Both the position numbers and the translations under genes were made by a program. Shown here piece after piece: positions 36,463 to 44,746 of a stretch of DNA of 64,000 nucleotides (its first letter is position 1; each line of letters opens with the position of its first letter). A model generated the notes under the pieces. It was not told the DNA's origin, did not search any database, and worked only from the letters and a program-made list of their open reading frames with translations. Source of the stretch: Paenisporosarcina quisquiliarum (lineage in GTDB: Bacteria > Bacillota > Bacilli > Bacillales_A > Planococcaceae); NCBI RefSeq assembly GCF_027563315.1, contig NZ_JAMKBJ010000002.1, forward strand, positions 62,001-126,000, given 5' to 3'.

Positions 36463-37392
36463 TTAATACACGGTTTCTTTGAAGAAAAAGCCGGTATCGA
36501 GTGGTCGAAGTGACGGTTGCATTTCTTCAATTTCCGTTAATAAATCATTTTTAATTTTGTCGTACTTATCTGGTGAATCCATATACGCATCAATTGCCTG
36601 ACGATAAAGACCAGTCACTTTTGTCACATAGTCTGCTTCTTGCAAAATGCCATCGATTTTAAAAGAATCAATTCCAGCATCAATTAGCTCATTCAATTCA
36701 TCAATGAGGCACATATCGTTTGGACTGAAAATATGTGTACCATTCCCATCCTCAAAGATAGGATATTTATTATGACGTTCTTTATCATGCAAAAACATGT
36801 TCTTGTTGTTTGAGCGATTTTCGATTTCCATTGCTTTGTCCTGATATAAAAAGTAATTTCCGAGTAAAGAACGCTTCGACTGGAACATACAGGTCATACC
36901 ATGAACTTGCACTTCCACAGCCACTTCTGCGTTTTCTTTAATTTCAATCACTTCTTCCATGCTTAACTCCCGAGCCAGCACAGCACGATTGGCGCCGCGT
37001 CTTCCCCAGTAGTTGGCAGTAAACCAGTTTGTTGCAGTCGTTTCAGTATTCCAGTGAAGCGGGATTTCAATTTCTCCCTCACGTTTTGCCATGACAACGG
37101 CCGGGTCACCGAAAGTTATCCCATCCACTCCGATAGCTGCTAGTTTTTCCATATATGGACGTAAATCATTAACACGGTCATTATGGTAAAGCGCATTCAT
37201 GGCAACATATACTTTTTTGTTGGCAGCGTGTGCAAGAGTTACTGATTGTTCAACTTCATCAATCGTAAACTCACCTGCTAATCGCAGACCAAATTGTTGT
37301 TCCCCGATTAAAAATGCGTCTGCTCCAGCTTCAATCAATTGTGCCAGATGCATCACAGATTGCGGAGTCACAAGTAATTCTGGTTTTTTCAT
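36463..37392 (-). CDS. trhP1: U32 family tRNA hydroxylation protein TrhP1
   Basis: A 309-residue U32-family protein (YrrN). The signature is degenerate (VEVQVHGMTCMFQSKRS), and the cysteine cluster seen in TrhP2 is absent, which is normal for this subunit. It is thought to work with TrhP2 on tRNA wobble uridine. I take the ATG at 37392, with AGAGGTG five bases upstream; a GTG three codons earlier overlaps the trmR stop (GTGA) and is possible. Confidence 0.9.
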   Translation of the reverse strand: MKKPELLVTPQSVMHLAQLIEAGADAFLIGEQQFGLRLAGEFTIDEVEQSVTLAHAANKKVYVAMNALYHNDRVNDLRPYMEKLAAIGVDGITFGDPAVVMAKREGEIEIPLHWNTETTATNWFTANYWGRRGANRAVLARELSMEEVIEIKENAEVAVEVQVHGMTCMFQSKRSLLGNYFLYQDKAMEIENRSNNKNMFLHDKERHNKYPIFEDGNGTHIFSPNDMCLIDELNELIDAGIDSFKIDGILQEADYVTKVTGLYRQAIDAYMDSPDKYDKIKNDLLTEIEEMQPSLRPLDTGFFFKETVY

Positions 37393-37397
37393 GCGAG

Positions 37398-38033
37398 TCA
37401 CCTCTTTATACTGATCGTAATTCCATCACCAATCGGCAGGAATGTTGTTTCATATTCTTCATGATTCATTAACCATGACGTAAACTGTTGCAAGTTACGA
37501 ACCATGGTGCGTTTTCTTCTAGGTACTTCTTTAATGTCAATTTCCGTAAAACCATGCATGAGCATGTTATCACAATAAATAACACCACCGCTAGGAACGA
37601 GTGGTGAATATTTGTCAAAGAAACGTTGATATTGACCTTTTGCGGCATCAATAAATAACGCATCATACTGATCAAGTTTAAATTTGTTCGTATCTATTTC
37701 CAGTGCATCGCCCTGTAAAAGTTGAATTCTTTCCGTCAATTCAGCTTTTGTCACATAGCTTGAAGCCAATTGAAAACGGCCTTCGTCTTTTTCTATAGTC
37801 GTCATGACTGCCTCTGGTAAAGCCAGTGCCATTCGGATAGCTGAGTAGCCAATGGCTGAACCGATTTCCAAAACGGATTTCGGTTGCTGCAGACGTAGAA
37901 ATTGAAGAAGTGATTCAATCGCTACAATTTCCATGATCGGAATATGCTGTTCTTTGGCGAATTGTTCCATATTCGACAGGAAAGTAGGGCGTTGCTTAAT
38001 ATGTGAAGTAATGTAGGATTGTGAAGTTTCCAT
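37398..38033 (-). CDS. trmR: tRNA 5-hydroxyuridine methyltransferase TrmR
   Basis: A 211-residue O-methyltransferase (YrrM). SAM-binding motif SVLEIGSAIGYSAIRMA is near residue 55, followed by MTTIEKDEGRF and DALFIDAAKGQY with the metal-binding acidic residues. In B. subtilis it methylates ho5U34 to mo5U34 in tRNA, which fits the adjoining trhP1 and trhP2. The start at 38033 has AAAGGAG eleven bases upstream; other starts nearby cannot be excluded. Confidence 0.92.
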   Translation of the reverse strand: METSQSYITSHIKQRPTFLSNMEQFAKEQHIPIMEIVAIESLLQFLRLQQPKSVLEIGSAIGYSAIRMALALPEAVMTTIEKDEGRFQLASSYVTKAELTERIQLLQGDALEIDTNKFKLDQYDALFIDAAKGQYQRFFDKYSPLVPSGGVIYCDNMLMHGFTEIDIKEVPRRKRTMVRNLQQFTSWLMNHEEYETTFLPIGDGITISIKR

Positions 38034-38082
38034 GTCCAGTCTGACTCCTTTAACGCACAAAAATTACACCCAATCTTATCAT

Positions 38083-38153
38083 AAAAAAAGAAGGAAAGCG
38101 ATAGCCTTCCTTTCTTTCTGCGCTAATGGTGACAATCTTGTCACGATTAGCGT
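38083..38153 (-). terminator. Two stacked hairpins at the mltG 3' end
   Basis: The first stem, CGCTAATGGTGACA with TGTCACGATTAGCG (38121-38152, one mismatch), overlaps the mltG stop. The second, AAGGAAGGC with GCTTTCCTT (about 38091-38112), is followed by seven T residues on the minus strand. The second is the terminator; the first may stabilise or pause the transcript. Confidence 0.8.
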
Positions 38154-39265
38154 AAATATTGTTCAATTTTCGCTAAATGTTCGTCATAAGTTTTCGAGAA
38201 ATGATTGACGCCTTCTTTATCAGCAAGGAAATAAAAATTCTCAGATTCAGGTGCATTCAGAACCGCTTCGATAGATTGTGTTCCTGGATTGGAAATTGGG
38301 CCAGGTGGCAATCCTTGAATTTTATACGTATTGTATGGATGATCGATTTCTAAATCATCATACAACACACGGTCTTTATGTTCCCCAAGGGCATATAGGA
38401 CTGTCGGATCTGTCTGCAAAGGCATTTTCTTTTCCATGCGGTTATTGAAAACACTTGCAATCATCTCCCTGTCAGTATCTGCTGTTGCTTCTTCTTCAAG
38501 CAGTGAGGCAAATGTTAACAACCAATGAACAGATTTTTGCTCTTCAGCAAGCTGGTCTGTGTATTGTGCCATTGTATTTGCAGTCTTACTCAACATTTGA
38601 TCAACAATAGATTCTAATGAAGGATTCTCTTCATAATAAGCATAGGTTGCCGGGAATAAATACCCTTCCAATGCATGACGAAGGTCCGGTCCTTTAATAT
38701 CTTCCGTCAAAATATTTGGGTATTTGGCAATCATCTGATCGATGAAATCCGGATTTGTGACAAGGTCTAAGAATTCTTTGGACGTATACGATGTTTTTTC
38801 TTCTACACGCGCTGCAATTTCTTCTAGTGTACGGCCTTCAGGAATCGTCATTGAGAAGATGGGTTCACGGTAAACTTTACCAGACTTCAAACTTTCAATT
38901 AATTCATCAAAAGTCATTGATTTGGTTAAGCCATAATCACCTGCTTGGAAATCTGATTCATTATTGAACTTCGCATAATACTTGAAGATACGCGCATCTT
39001 TAATGATTTCATTCTTTTCAAGTAGCGCTGCAATCGAATCGAGGTTCGAACCAATTTCGACTTTGACTGGAATGATTTCTTCCGATTTTTCATCGACTGG
39101 CTGCAATGCGCTTTTTACATACTTGTAACCACTGTAAGCTGTAATTCCTCCACCAATCAATACAATCAAAACGATTGCAAGCACGATCCGTCTGACAATT
39201 TTCACTTCTTTTTTCTTTTCTTTCATACGTTTAAACATAATATCTTTTTTTGTTTCATTTTCCAC
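38147..39265 (-). CDS. mltG: Endolytic murein transglycosylase MltG
   Basis: A 372-residue MltG. A cytoplasmic basic N-terminus leads to one membrane helix (about 24-47), a LysM-like region and the YceG catalytic domain. This holds ASLLEEEATADTDREMIASVFNNRM (described in parts: the catalytic Glu lies in EEEA) and LQTDPTVLYALG. It cleaves nascent glycan strands and helps set their length. The start is GTG 39265 with GAGGGGG upstream. It lies between yrzB and trmR, as in B. subtilis. Confidence 0.94.
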   Translation of the reverse strand: MENETKKDIMFKRMKEKKKEVKIVRRIVLAIVLIVLIGGGITAYSGYKYVKSALQPVDEKSEEIIPVKVEIGSNLDSIAALLEKNEIIKDARIFKYYAKFNNESDFQAGDYGLTKSMTFDELIESLKSGKVYREPIFSMTIPEGRTLEEIAARVEEKTSYTSKEFLDLVTNPDFIDQMIAKYPNILTEDIKGPDLRHALEGYLFPATYAYYEENPSLESIVDQMLSKTANTMAQYTDQLAEEQKSVHWLLTFASLLEEEATADTDREMIASVFNNRMEKKMPLQTDPTVLYALGEHKDRVLYDDLEIDHPYNTYKIQGLPPGPISNPGTQSIEAVLNAPESENFYFLADKEGVNHFSKTYDEHLAKIEQYLR

Positions 39266-39317
39266 GGGTTAACCCCCTCTATCTGACATTTATTATACAA
39301 GATTATTATAAAAAAGA

Positions 39318-39352
39318 AAAAGGCAGAATGTATATTTCATCATTCTGCCTCA
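39318..39352 (-). terminator. Terminator of an unexplained transcript
   Basis: GGCAGAATG and CATTCTGCC pair around a short A/T loop with a T-rich tract on the minus strand. No gene lies between it and the next terminator upstream at 39490-39535. Confidence 0.85.
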
Positions 39353-39489
39353 TAGGATCGCTTCCTCTACTAAATGTTTCTTGGACAAGGATAAAAAATA
39401 CAAACTTGAGTGTTCTTGCTTACAACATACTTTATCTGCGATAACTAGTCGCAAATGCACCTCTACTATGTAACTGTTTTTAATAGAAC
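39353..39489 (-). other. Orphan stretch between two terminators
   Basis: No ORF is supported. On the minus strand the stretch begins with AGTAGAGGTGCATTTGCGACTAG. The first part, AGAGGTGC, resembles the 5' end of lysine riboswitches (L box). The rest of that consensus is not visible, so this is either coincidence or a remnant. It could encode a short RNA ending at the 39318-39352 hairpin. Confidence 0.35.
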
Positions 39490-39535
39490 AAAAAAACACA
39501 GCCTGTCCCATGCGGGGGCAGACTGTGTTTTAAAA
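39490..39535 (-). terminator. yrzB operon terminator
   Basis: AACACAGTCTGCCCC and GGGACAGGCTGTGTT pair across a short GC loop, then a T run on the minus strand, directly after the yrzB stop. Confidence 0.9.
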
Positions 39536-39542
39536 ATTAATT

Positions 39543-39836
39543 CTACTCTTCGTCTTCTTCCTCTTCTTCTAAGAAAGTGTTTAACATTTCTTCGATCATA
39601 GCCCACTCTTCGTCAGATTCGATTGGCATTAATTCGCCATCTTTTCCGTCTTCAGATGGTGTGAAAGCAGAAGCGTGAATTTCGATTTCTTCGTTCTCAT
39701 CTTCTTCCGCACCTAGTGGATAGTAAAGTACGTAAGATTTGCTGAACTCATCTGATTCAAATGTGAATAGTACTTCACATAGTTGTTCGTTACCGTTATC
39801 GTCTACTACTGTAATGTTTTGTTGACCGTGGTCCAT
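39543..39836 (-). CDS. yrzB: DUF1292 family protein YrzB
   Basis: A 97-residue acidic protein (UPF0473/DUF1292) with the family start [15 protein letters not shown] and [17 protein letters not shown], ending in a long Glu tail. The role is unknown. It is always near ruvX and ireB in Bacillales, as here, and is seven bases downstream of ruvX. GAGGTG precedes the ATG. Confidence 0.92.
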   Translation of the reverse strand: MDHGQQNITVVDDNGNEQLCEVLFTFESDEFSKSYVLYYPLGAEEDENEEIEIHASAFTPSEDGKDGELMPIESDEEWAMIEEMLNTFLEEEEEDEE

Positions 39837-39842
39837 GTGTAA

Positions 39843-40268
39843 TCACCTCTTAATAGATTGACTATCGAGATAGCCTTGTAAAATCATAACTGCGGCCATT
39901 TTATCAATGACCTCTTTGCGTTTTTTCCGACTGACGTCTGCACTGATCAGCATCTTTTCCGCAGCGGATGTCGTTAACCGTTCGTCCCATAGAAAAACGG
40001 GTTTTTCAAACGTTTGATGCAATAATTCCGCATAGCGTTCAGAAGCTTCGGCGCGTGGTCCAATCGAATTATTCATGTTTTTCGGATATCCGACCACAAA
40101 CGATGATACTTCATGCAACTTCACCAACTCGGCAATACGTTCCATGCCAAATTTTTCATTTGCTTCATCAATTTTGATAGTTTCAATCCCTTGGGCGGTC
40201 CAACCGAAGGCGTCACTGATTGCGACACCCACTGTTTTCGTCCCAACGTCCAAGCCCATTACTCTCAT
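39843..40268 (-). CDS. ruvX: Holliday junction resolvase-like RuvX (YqgF)
   Basis: A 141-residue RNase H-fold nuclease of the YqgF/RuvX family. The metal-binding start is [15 protein letters not shown], followed by [29 protein letters not shown] and a final [16 protein letters not shown]. Functions suggested include resolution of recombination intermediates and 16S rRNA 5' processing. It lies between ireB and yrzB; the three form the conserved alaS-downstream cluster. Confidence 0.94.
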   Translation of the reverse strand: MRVMGLDVGTKTVGVAISDAFGWTAQGIETIKIDEANEKFGMERIAELVKLHEVSSFVVGYPKNMNNSIGPRAEASERYAELLHQTFEKPVFLWDERLTTSAAEKMLISADVSRKKRKEVIDKMAAVMILQGYLDSQSIKR

Positions 40269-40271
40269 AAC

Positions 40272-40538
40272 TTATGCCTCGTTATTCTTCTTGATGTAGA
40301 ACTTTACAAGCTCTTCTAAGATTTCATCACGCTCAAGCTTACGGATTAAATTTCGTGCATCCTGGTGGCGAGGAATATATGCCGGATCACCCGAAAGTAA
40401 GTAGCCGACAATTTGATTGATTGGGTTATACCCTTTCTCTTCAAGCGCCGAATGGACATGAAGCATAACTTGCTTCACTTCTTGTTCCATGGACTCTTCC
40501 GGAAAATTAAACTTCATTGTCTTGTCAAATGAACTCAT
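40272..40538 (-). CDS. ireB: IreB family regulatory phosphoprotein
   Basis: An 88-residue protein (UPF0297, YrzL in B. subtilis). The family start is [15 protein letters not shown], followed by [26 protein letters not shown]. In Enterococcus IreB is a substrate of the PASTA kinase IreK and influences cephalosporin resistance. I take the ATG at 40538, with CGAGGTG upstream, over a start 15 codons earlier. It precedes ruvX by three bases. Confidence 0.93.
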   Translation of the reverse strand: MSSFDKTMKFNFPEESMEQEVKQVMLHVHSALEEKGYNPINQIVGYLLSGDPAYIPRHQDARNLIRKLERDEILEELVKFYIKKNNEA

Positions 40539-40628
40539 GATCAGCACCTCGCTTTCGGAGTAAAATCTGATTGTCTTGTACAAGCATATTTTCGTTACTT
40601 GTTCAGTATAACCGATTTCAACTTTTTA

Positions 40629-43256
40629 TTAAACGGATTTGACATAATCATACACAGATTGTAACGCTCCATCAAGTTTCGACGAATCTTTCGCACCAGC
40701 CATTGCCATATCGGGACGACCGCCACCTTTGCCGTCGCACTGTTCAGCAACATGTTTAACAATATTCCCTGCGTGATACTTTCCACCAGTTAAGTCATTT
40801 GTAACACCGGCAATCAACATTACTTTGTCACCTTCAGATGCTCCAAGGACAATAACCGCTTTAGTCATTTTCGTTTTAAGATCATCTATCATTTGACGAA
40901 GTTGGTTGTTGTCTTTTGATTGAACGCGAGCAGACAATACTGTCACGCCATCAATTTGCTGTGCTTTTTCCAAAATGGAAGATGCTTGGCTATTCGCGAT
41001 TTTAGCTGATAATGATTCATTTTCACGTTGAACTTGGCGAAGTTCCTGTTGCAAGCCTTGTACGCGAGCTACGACATCTTTTGTATTTGCTTTCAAAGCT
41101 GAAGCCGCTTCTTCTAAGATGCTCTCTTCTTCTTTTACAAGCTGGTATGCTGCTTTACCTGTTACCGCTTCAATTCGGCGTGTACCTGCACCAATCCCAC
41201 TCTCACTAACAAGTTTGAAGAAACCGATTTGTGAAGTGTTGCTTACGTGACATCCACCACAAAGCTCCAGTGAATATTGATCAATGGAAACGACACGTAC
41301 GATATCACCATATTTTTCACCGAACAATGCCATTGCACCCATTTGCTTCGCTTCATCAATTCCATGATAGCCGGTAACCACTTGAATGTCTTCCCAGATT
41401 TTCTCGTTCACTTGTTGTTCGATCGTCAGCAATTCTTCTTTCGTTACTTGGCCGAAATGAGAGAAGTCAAATCTTAAACGATCTGGACCAACATAAGAAC
41501 CAGCTTGGTTTACATGTGTACCCAGCACGTCTTTTAACGCTTGGTGTAGTAAATGTGTTGCTGTATGGTTTTTCACTGTTGATTTGCGCAACGTTTGGTC
41601 TACGGATGCAGTTACGTCAGCATCAACTGAAAGTTCTCCTGATTCAATCACCACGGTATGAAGGTTTTGTCCGTTCGGTGCTTTTTGAACATCTTTTACA
41701 AACCCTTTGAACAAATCATTCTCGATTGTTCCGTGATCGGCAATTTGTCCACCACTTTCTGCGTAGAACGGCGTTTGATCAAGAATGACTTTTACTTCGT
41801 CGCCTTCTTGCGCAAGGTTGACACGCTCTCCATCTTTTACGATGACTAGGACTTTTGAAGAAACGACCGTCGTATCGTAGCCAATGAATTGACTTTCTTC
41901 TTTAATATTCCCTAAAACTTCCGACTGCACCTGCATGGAATCAACATCTTTACGAGCTGAACGAGCACGTGTACGCTGAGCTTCAAGTGATGCTTTAAAG
42001 CCTTCATGGTCAACTGTCATGCCAACTTCTTCAGCATATTCTTCCGTTAACTCAACAGGGAAACCGTATGTGTCGTAAAGACGGAATGCGTCACTGCCTG
42101 GAATGATTGAAAGACCAGCAGCTTGCTGAGTTGAAATGACATTAGACAAAATGCCAAGACCGTCTTGTAATGTCTCATGGAAACGTTCTTCTTCATTTTT
42201 AATAACACGCATGATGAACTCTTGTTTTGCATCGACTTCCGGATAGAAATCCTTCATGATCTCGCCGATAATCGGTACTAAGTTGAACATGAATGGACGG
42301 TTAATTCCTAAGTTTTTACCAAAACGCACTGCACGGCGCAACAATCTACGTAATACATAGCCGCGACCTTCATTTGAAGGAAGTGCTCCGTCACCAATTG
42401 CAAAAGCAACTGTACGTGTATGGTCAGCAATTACTTTAAACGCTAAATCATCTGCTCCGCCATTGCCGTAGGTTTTACCGGATACTTCTTCGGTTTTGCG
42501 AATGATTGGCATGAATAAATCTGTATCAAAGTTCGTAGGAACATTTTGTACGACACAAGCCATACGTTCAAGACCCATTCCTGTATCAATGTTTTGTTTT
42601 GGAAGCGGCGTGTAGGTATGATCTGGATTATGGTTGAATTCTGAGAACACCAAGTTCCAAATTTCTAAGTAACGATCATTTTCCCCACCTGGATACATTT
42701 CTGGATCCGTCATGTCGTTGCCATAACTCTCGCCACGGTCGTAGAAAATTTCCGAGTTTGGACCACTTGGACCTTCCCCGATGTCCCAGAAGTTCCCTTC
42801 TAAGCGAATGATACGAGCTTCTGGAATACCGATTTGGTCTCTCCAGATTGCGTATGCTTCTTCATCTTCTGGGTGAACAGTGATGGATAGCAATTCAGGG
42901 TCAAATCCGATCCATTTTTTATCGGTCAAAAATTCCCATGCCCAATGAATTGCTTCTTTTTTGAAGTATTCACCGATTGAGAAGTTCCCTAACATTTCAA
43001 AGAACGTATGATGACGTGCTGTTTTACCGACATTCTCAATGTCATTTGTACGAATTGATTTTTGTGCATTCGTAATGCGTGGATTGTCAGGAATTACGCG
43101 TCCATCAAAATATTTTTTCAACGTAGCTACACCACTGTTGATCCAAAGTAGTGAGTTATCGTTAATTGGTACTAGTGGTGCACTTGGTTCTAAAGCATGA
43201 CCTTTTTCAATAAAAAAGTCTAAATACATACGACGGATTTCTGCTGCAGTTTTCAT
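40629..43256 (-). CDS. alaS: Alanyl-tRNA synthetase
   Basis: An 875-residue AlaRS. The class II catalytic core lies in the first 250 residues ([36 protein letters not shown]). The editing domain includes [11 protein letters not shown] with zinc ligands at CGGCHVSN, and the C-terminal coiled-coil and DHHA1 domain includes [19 protein letters not shown] precedes the ATG. Expression is likely controlled by the T-box at 43488-43724, with about 230 extra bases between its terminator and the gene. Confidence 0.98.
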   Translation of the reverse strand: MKTAAEIRRMYLDFFIEKGHALEPSAPLVPINDNSLLWINSGVATLKKYFDGRVIPDNPRITNAQKSIRTNDIENVGKTARHHTFFEMLGNFSIGEYFKKEAIHWAWEFLTDKKWIGFDPELLSITVHPEDEEAYAIWRDQIGIPEARIIRLEGNFWDIGEGPSGPNSEIFYDRGESYGNDMTDPEMYPGGENDRYLEIWNLVFSEFNHNPDHTYTPLPKQNIDTGMGLERMACVVQNVPTNFDTDLFMPIIRKTEEVSGKTYGNGGADDLAFKVIADHTRTVAFAIGDGALPSNEGRGYVLRRLLRRAVRFGKNLGINRPFMFNLVPIIGEIMKDFYPEVDAKQEFIMRVIKNEEERFHETLQDGLGILSNVISTQQAAGLSIIPGSDAFRLYDTYGFPVELTEEYAEEVGMTVDHEGFKASLEAQRTRARSARKDVDSMQVQSEVLGNIKEESQFIGYDTTVVSSKVLVIVKDGERVNLAQEGDEVKVILDQTPFYAESGGQIADHGTIENDLFKGFVKDVQKAPNGQNLHTVVIESGELSVDADVTASVDQTLRKSTVKNHTATHLLHQALKDVLGTHVNQAGSYVGPDRLRFDFSHFGQVTKEELLTIEQQVNEKIWEDIQVVTGYHGIDEAKQMGAMALFGEKYGDIVRVVSIDQYSLELCGGCHVSNTSQIGFFKLVSESGIGAGTRRIEAVTGKAAYQLVKEEESILEEAASALKANTKDVVARVQGLQQELRQVQRENESLSAKIANSQASSILEKAQQIDGVTVLSARVQSKDNNQLRQMIDDLKTKMTKAVIVLGASEGDKVMLIAGVTNDLTGGKYHAGNIVKHVAEQCDGKGGGRPDMAMAGAKDSSKLDGALQSVYDYVKSV

Positions 43257-43260
43257 TAAG

Positions 43261-43487
43261 TATTCCTCCTTAAATTATAAAGCTTAAAGCGCATGTTCAG
43301 CTCGACACCTTGAAAGATTGACAGACTGATTTAATCCGATTCTGATGCCGAATCATCTGATTCCGAAGAAGAAGATGTGAAGCTTAAGAGCGGTATGGCC
43401 TGTAAAACTAGACACTGACCTTTGGAGTCGTGGGTCGAGAAGCCTGCTGGCGCTTGCGGGAAGAGCTGGTCCTGGAAGTCTAGACAA
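43261..43487. repeat. Unusual insert between alaS T-box and gene
   Basis: About 227 bases with no ORF lie between the T-box terminator and the alaS ribosome binding site. The part at 43406-43484 is bounded by CTAGACA and TCTAGACA and contains a GC-rich GCGCTTGCGGGAAGAGC stretch. It resembles the TGTCTAG-flanked intergenic repeats that I recall from Bacillaceae, but its family is not verified. Confidence 0.5.
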
Positions 43488-43724
43488 TAGAAAAAGCCCT
43501 CATCCCTAAAAAAGGGACGAAGGCTTCAATTCGCGGTACCACCCTAGTTACAGCAAACGAATTTGCTGTCTCTCGATTATGCCTTAACGCGGCTTACGGC
43601 AGTGATTAGCTGCACTCAGGAGTAGCTTTCCATAACATCCACTTGAAGGTTCTTTCAGCCAAGGAACCTCTTTCTTTTACAAGCTTCACATATGTACTTT
43701 CTCCATCAACGTTTTCATTCATTT
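43488..43724 (-). promoter_or_regulatory. T-box leader controlling alaS
   Basis: The minus strand has the T-box sequence AGGGTGGTACCGCGAATT (within 43533-43550), which base-pairs with uncharged tRNA, and a terminator stem (about 43490-43530, GAAGCCTTCGTCCC against GGGATGAGGGCTT, then T5). The specifier was not identified with certainty; position and gene indicate alanine. Confidence 0.93.
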
Positions 43725-43730
43725 GTTTGA

Positions 43731-43759
43731 ATTATAAAAAACAATTACGGATGTGTCAA
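43731..43759 (-). promoter_or_regulatory. Consensus sigma-A promoter of alaS
   Basis: Minus-strand TTGACA (43754-43759), 17-base spacer and TATAAT (43731-43736): a perfect consensus. Transcription should start near 43724. Confidence 0.9.
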
Positions 43760-43817
43760 ATGACTTTTGAAAAGTACATGGAAAATACTGAGGTTAATCC
43801 TGTACCATGGACAATAT

Positions 43818-44468
43818 TTAAATTATCTCTTTAAGAATTAGCGGCAAAGGTCGTTCCGCCATCGAAGAAAACCTCAGACTGTAATCTTCAAAAGCAAGAT
43901 TGGTTGTTACTGGATTCGGGAAGATTACACACTTCAAGCCGGCTGCTCGAGCCGCCTTCAATCCATTCAAGGAATCTTCAAATGCTACCGCTTCTTCTGG
44001 TTTCACACCTAATGCTTTGATGGCTTGCAGGTAAAGTTCTGGATCTGGTTTAACGGAGGTTACATCATCACTTGTTTTAATCACTTCAAAATAAGGAAGA
44101 ATGTCAAGTTGCTTCAAGTACTTTTCTACCCAACTTCTTTTCGAACTCGAAGCCAATCCGATTTTAAGGCCCGCTTCTTTGGACGCAATTAAATAATCTT
44201 CTACTCCCTCTCTTAAAGAAGGTTGACCAATTTTTTCGTGAAATAGACTAGATGCTAATTCTCGGACTTCAGTAATCGTTGCCGATTCTTTTAAATTGTC
44301 CAACATATATTGATTCAGTACTGTATCATCCGTGCCAATGACCAACGCAAACTGATCAATGCTCAAGTCAACCTCAAACTGACTAAGAGCTTCTTTAAAT
44401 GCTTCATACCAAATAGTCTCCGTATCAATAATCAGCCCATCAAAATCAAAAACAACTGCTTTTATCAT
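43818..44468 (-). CDS. HAD-family phosphatase (beta-phosphoglucomutase-like)
   Basis: A 216-residue HAD hydrolase. The nucleophile motif VFDFDGLIIDTE is at residue 6, followed by a helical cap (about 20-85), then IGLASSSKRSW (motif II), SVKPDPELY (motif III lysine) and VAFEDSLNGLKAA (motif IV). It resembles YhcW and beta-phosphoglucomutase-like phosphatases; the substrate cannot be told from sequence. It sits between the alaS leader and a 102-bp inverted-repeat element. GGGGTG is upstream of the ATG. Confidence 0.9.
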   Translation of the reverse strand: MIKAVVFDFDGLIIDTETIWYEAFKEALSQFEVDLSIDQFALVIGTDDTVLNQYMLDNLKESATITEVRELASSLFHEKIGQPSLREGVEDYLIASKEAGLKIGLASSSKRSWVEKYLKQLDILPYFEVIKTSDDVTSVKPDPELYLQAIKALGVKPEEAVAFEDSLNGLKAARAAGLKCVIFPNPVTTNLAFEDYSLRFSSMAERPLPLILKEII

Positions 44469-44601
44469 CGTACACCCCTATCCCTCCCTATTCCACAAGG
44501 AGTTATGTATGAATTGAAAAACATGTAAAAATACATTCAATGTAATTTACGTGTGCAGATTCCTTCAAAAGTATTAATAATTTTATTGATGAAGAGACAA
44601 T

Positions 44602-44703
44602 GGCAGGGACCGCCACGAAGACTCCTGTGGGAATAGCTTGTGCTGAAGACCCCCACTGGAGGCTGAAGCCAAGCCCACGGAAAGCGAAGTGGCGGTACCT
44701 GCC
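44602..44703. repeat. 102-bp element with 15-bp inverted ends
   Basis: The left end (44602-44616, GGCAGGGACCGCCAC) and right end (44689-44703) are inverted complements with one mismatch. Inside are ACTCCTGTGGGAA and AAGCCCACGGAAAGCG, themselves partly complementary and related to motifs in the 18965-19195 element. It has no ORF. It lies between recD2 and the HAD gene. Confidence 0.75.
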
Positions 44704-44746
44704 TGATTTCCATATAACTTCTACATTTATAGTTAACTTAAATTCG

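Noticed and set aside
39353-39489. Full lysine riboswitch
   Set aside because: Only an 8-base similarity at the 5' end is present; the later conserved L-box segments are missing.
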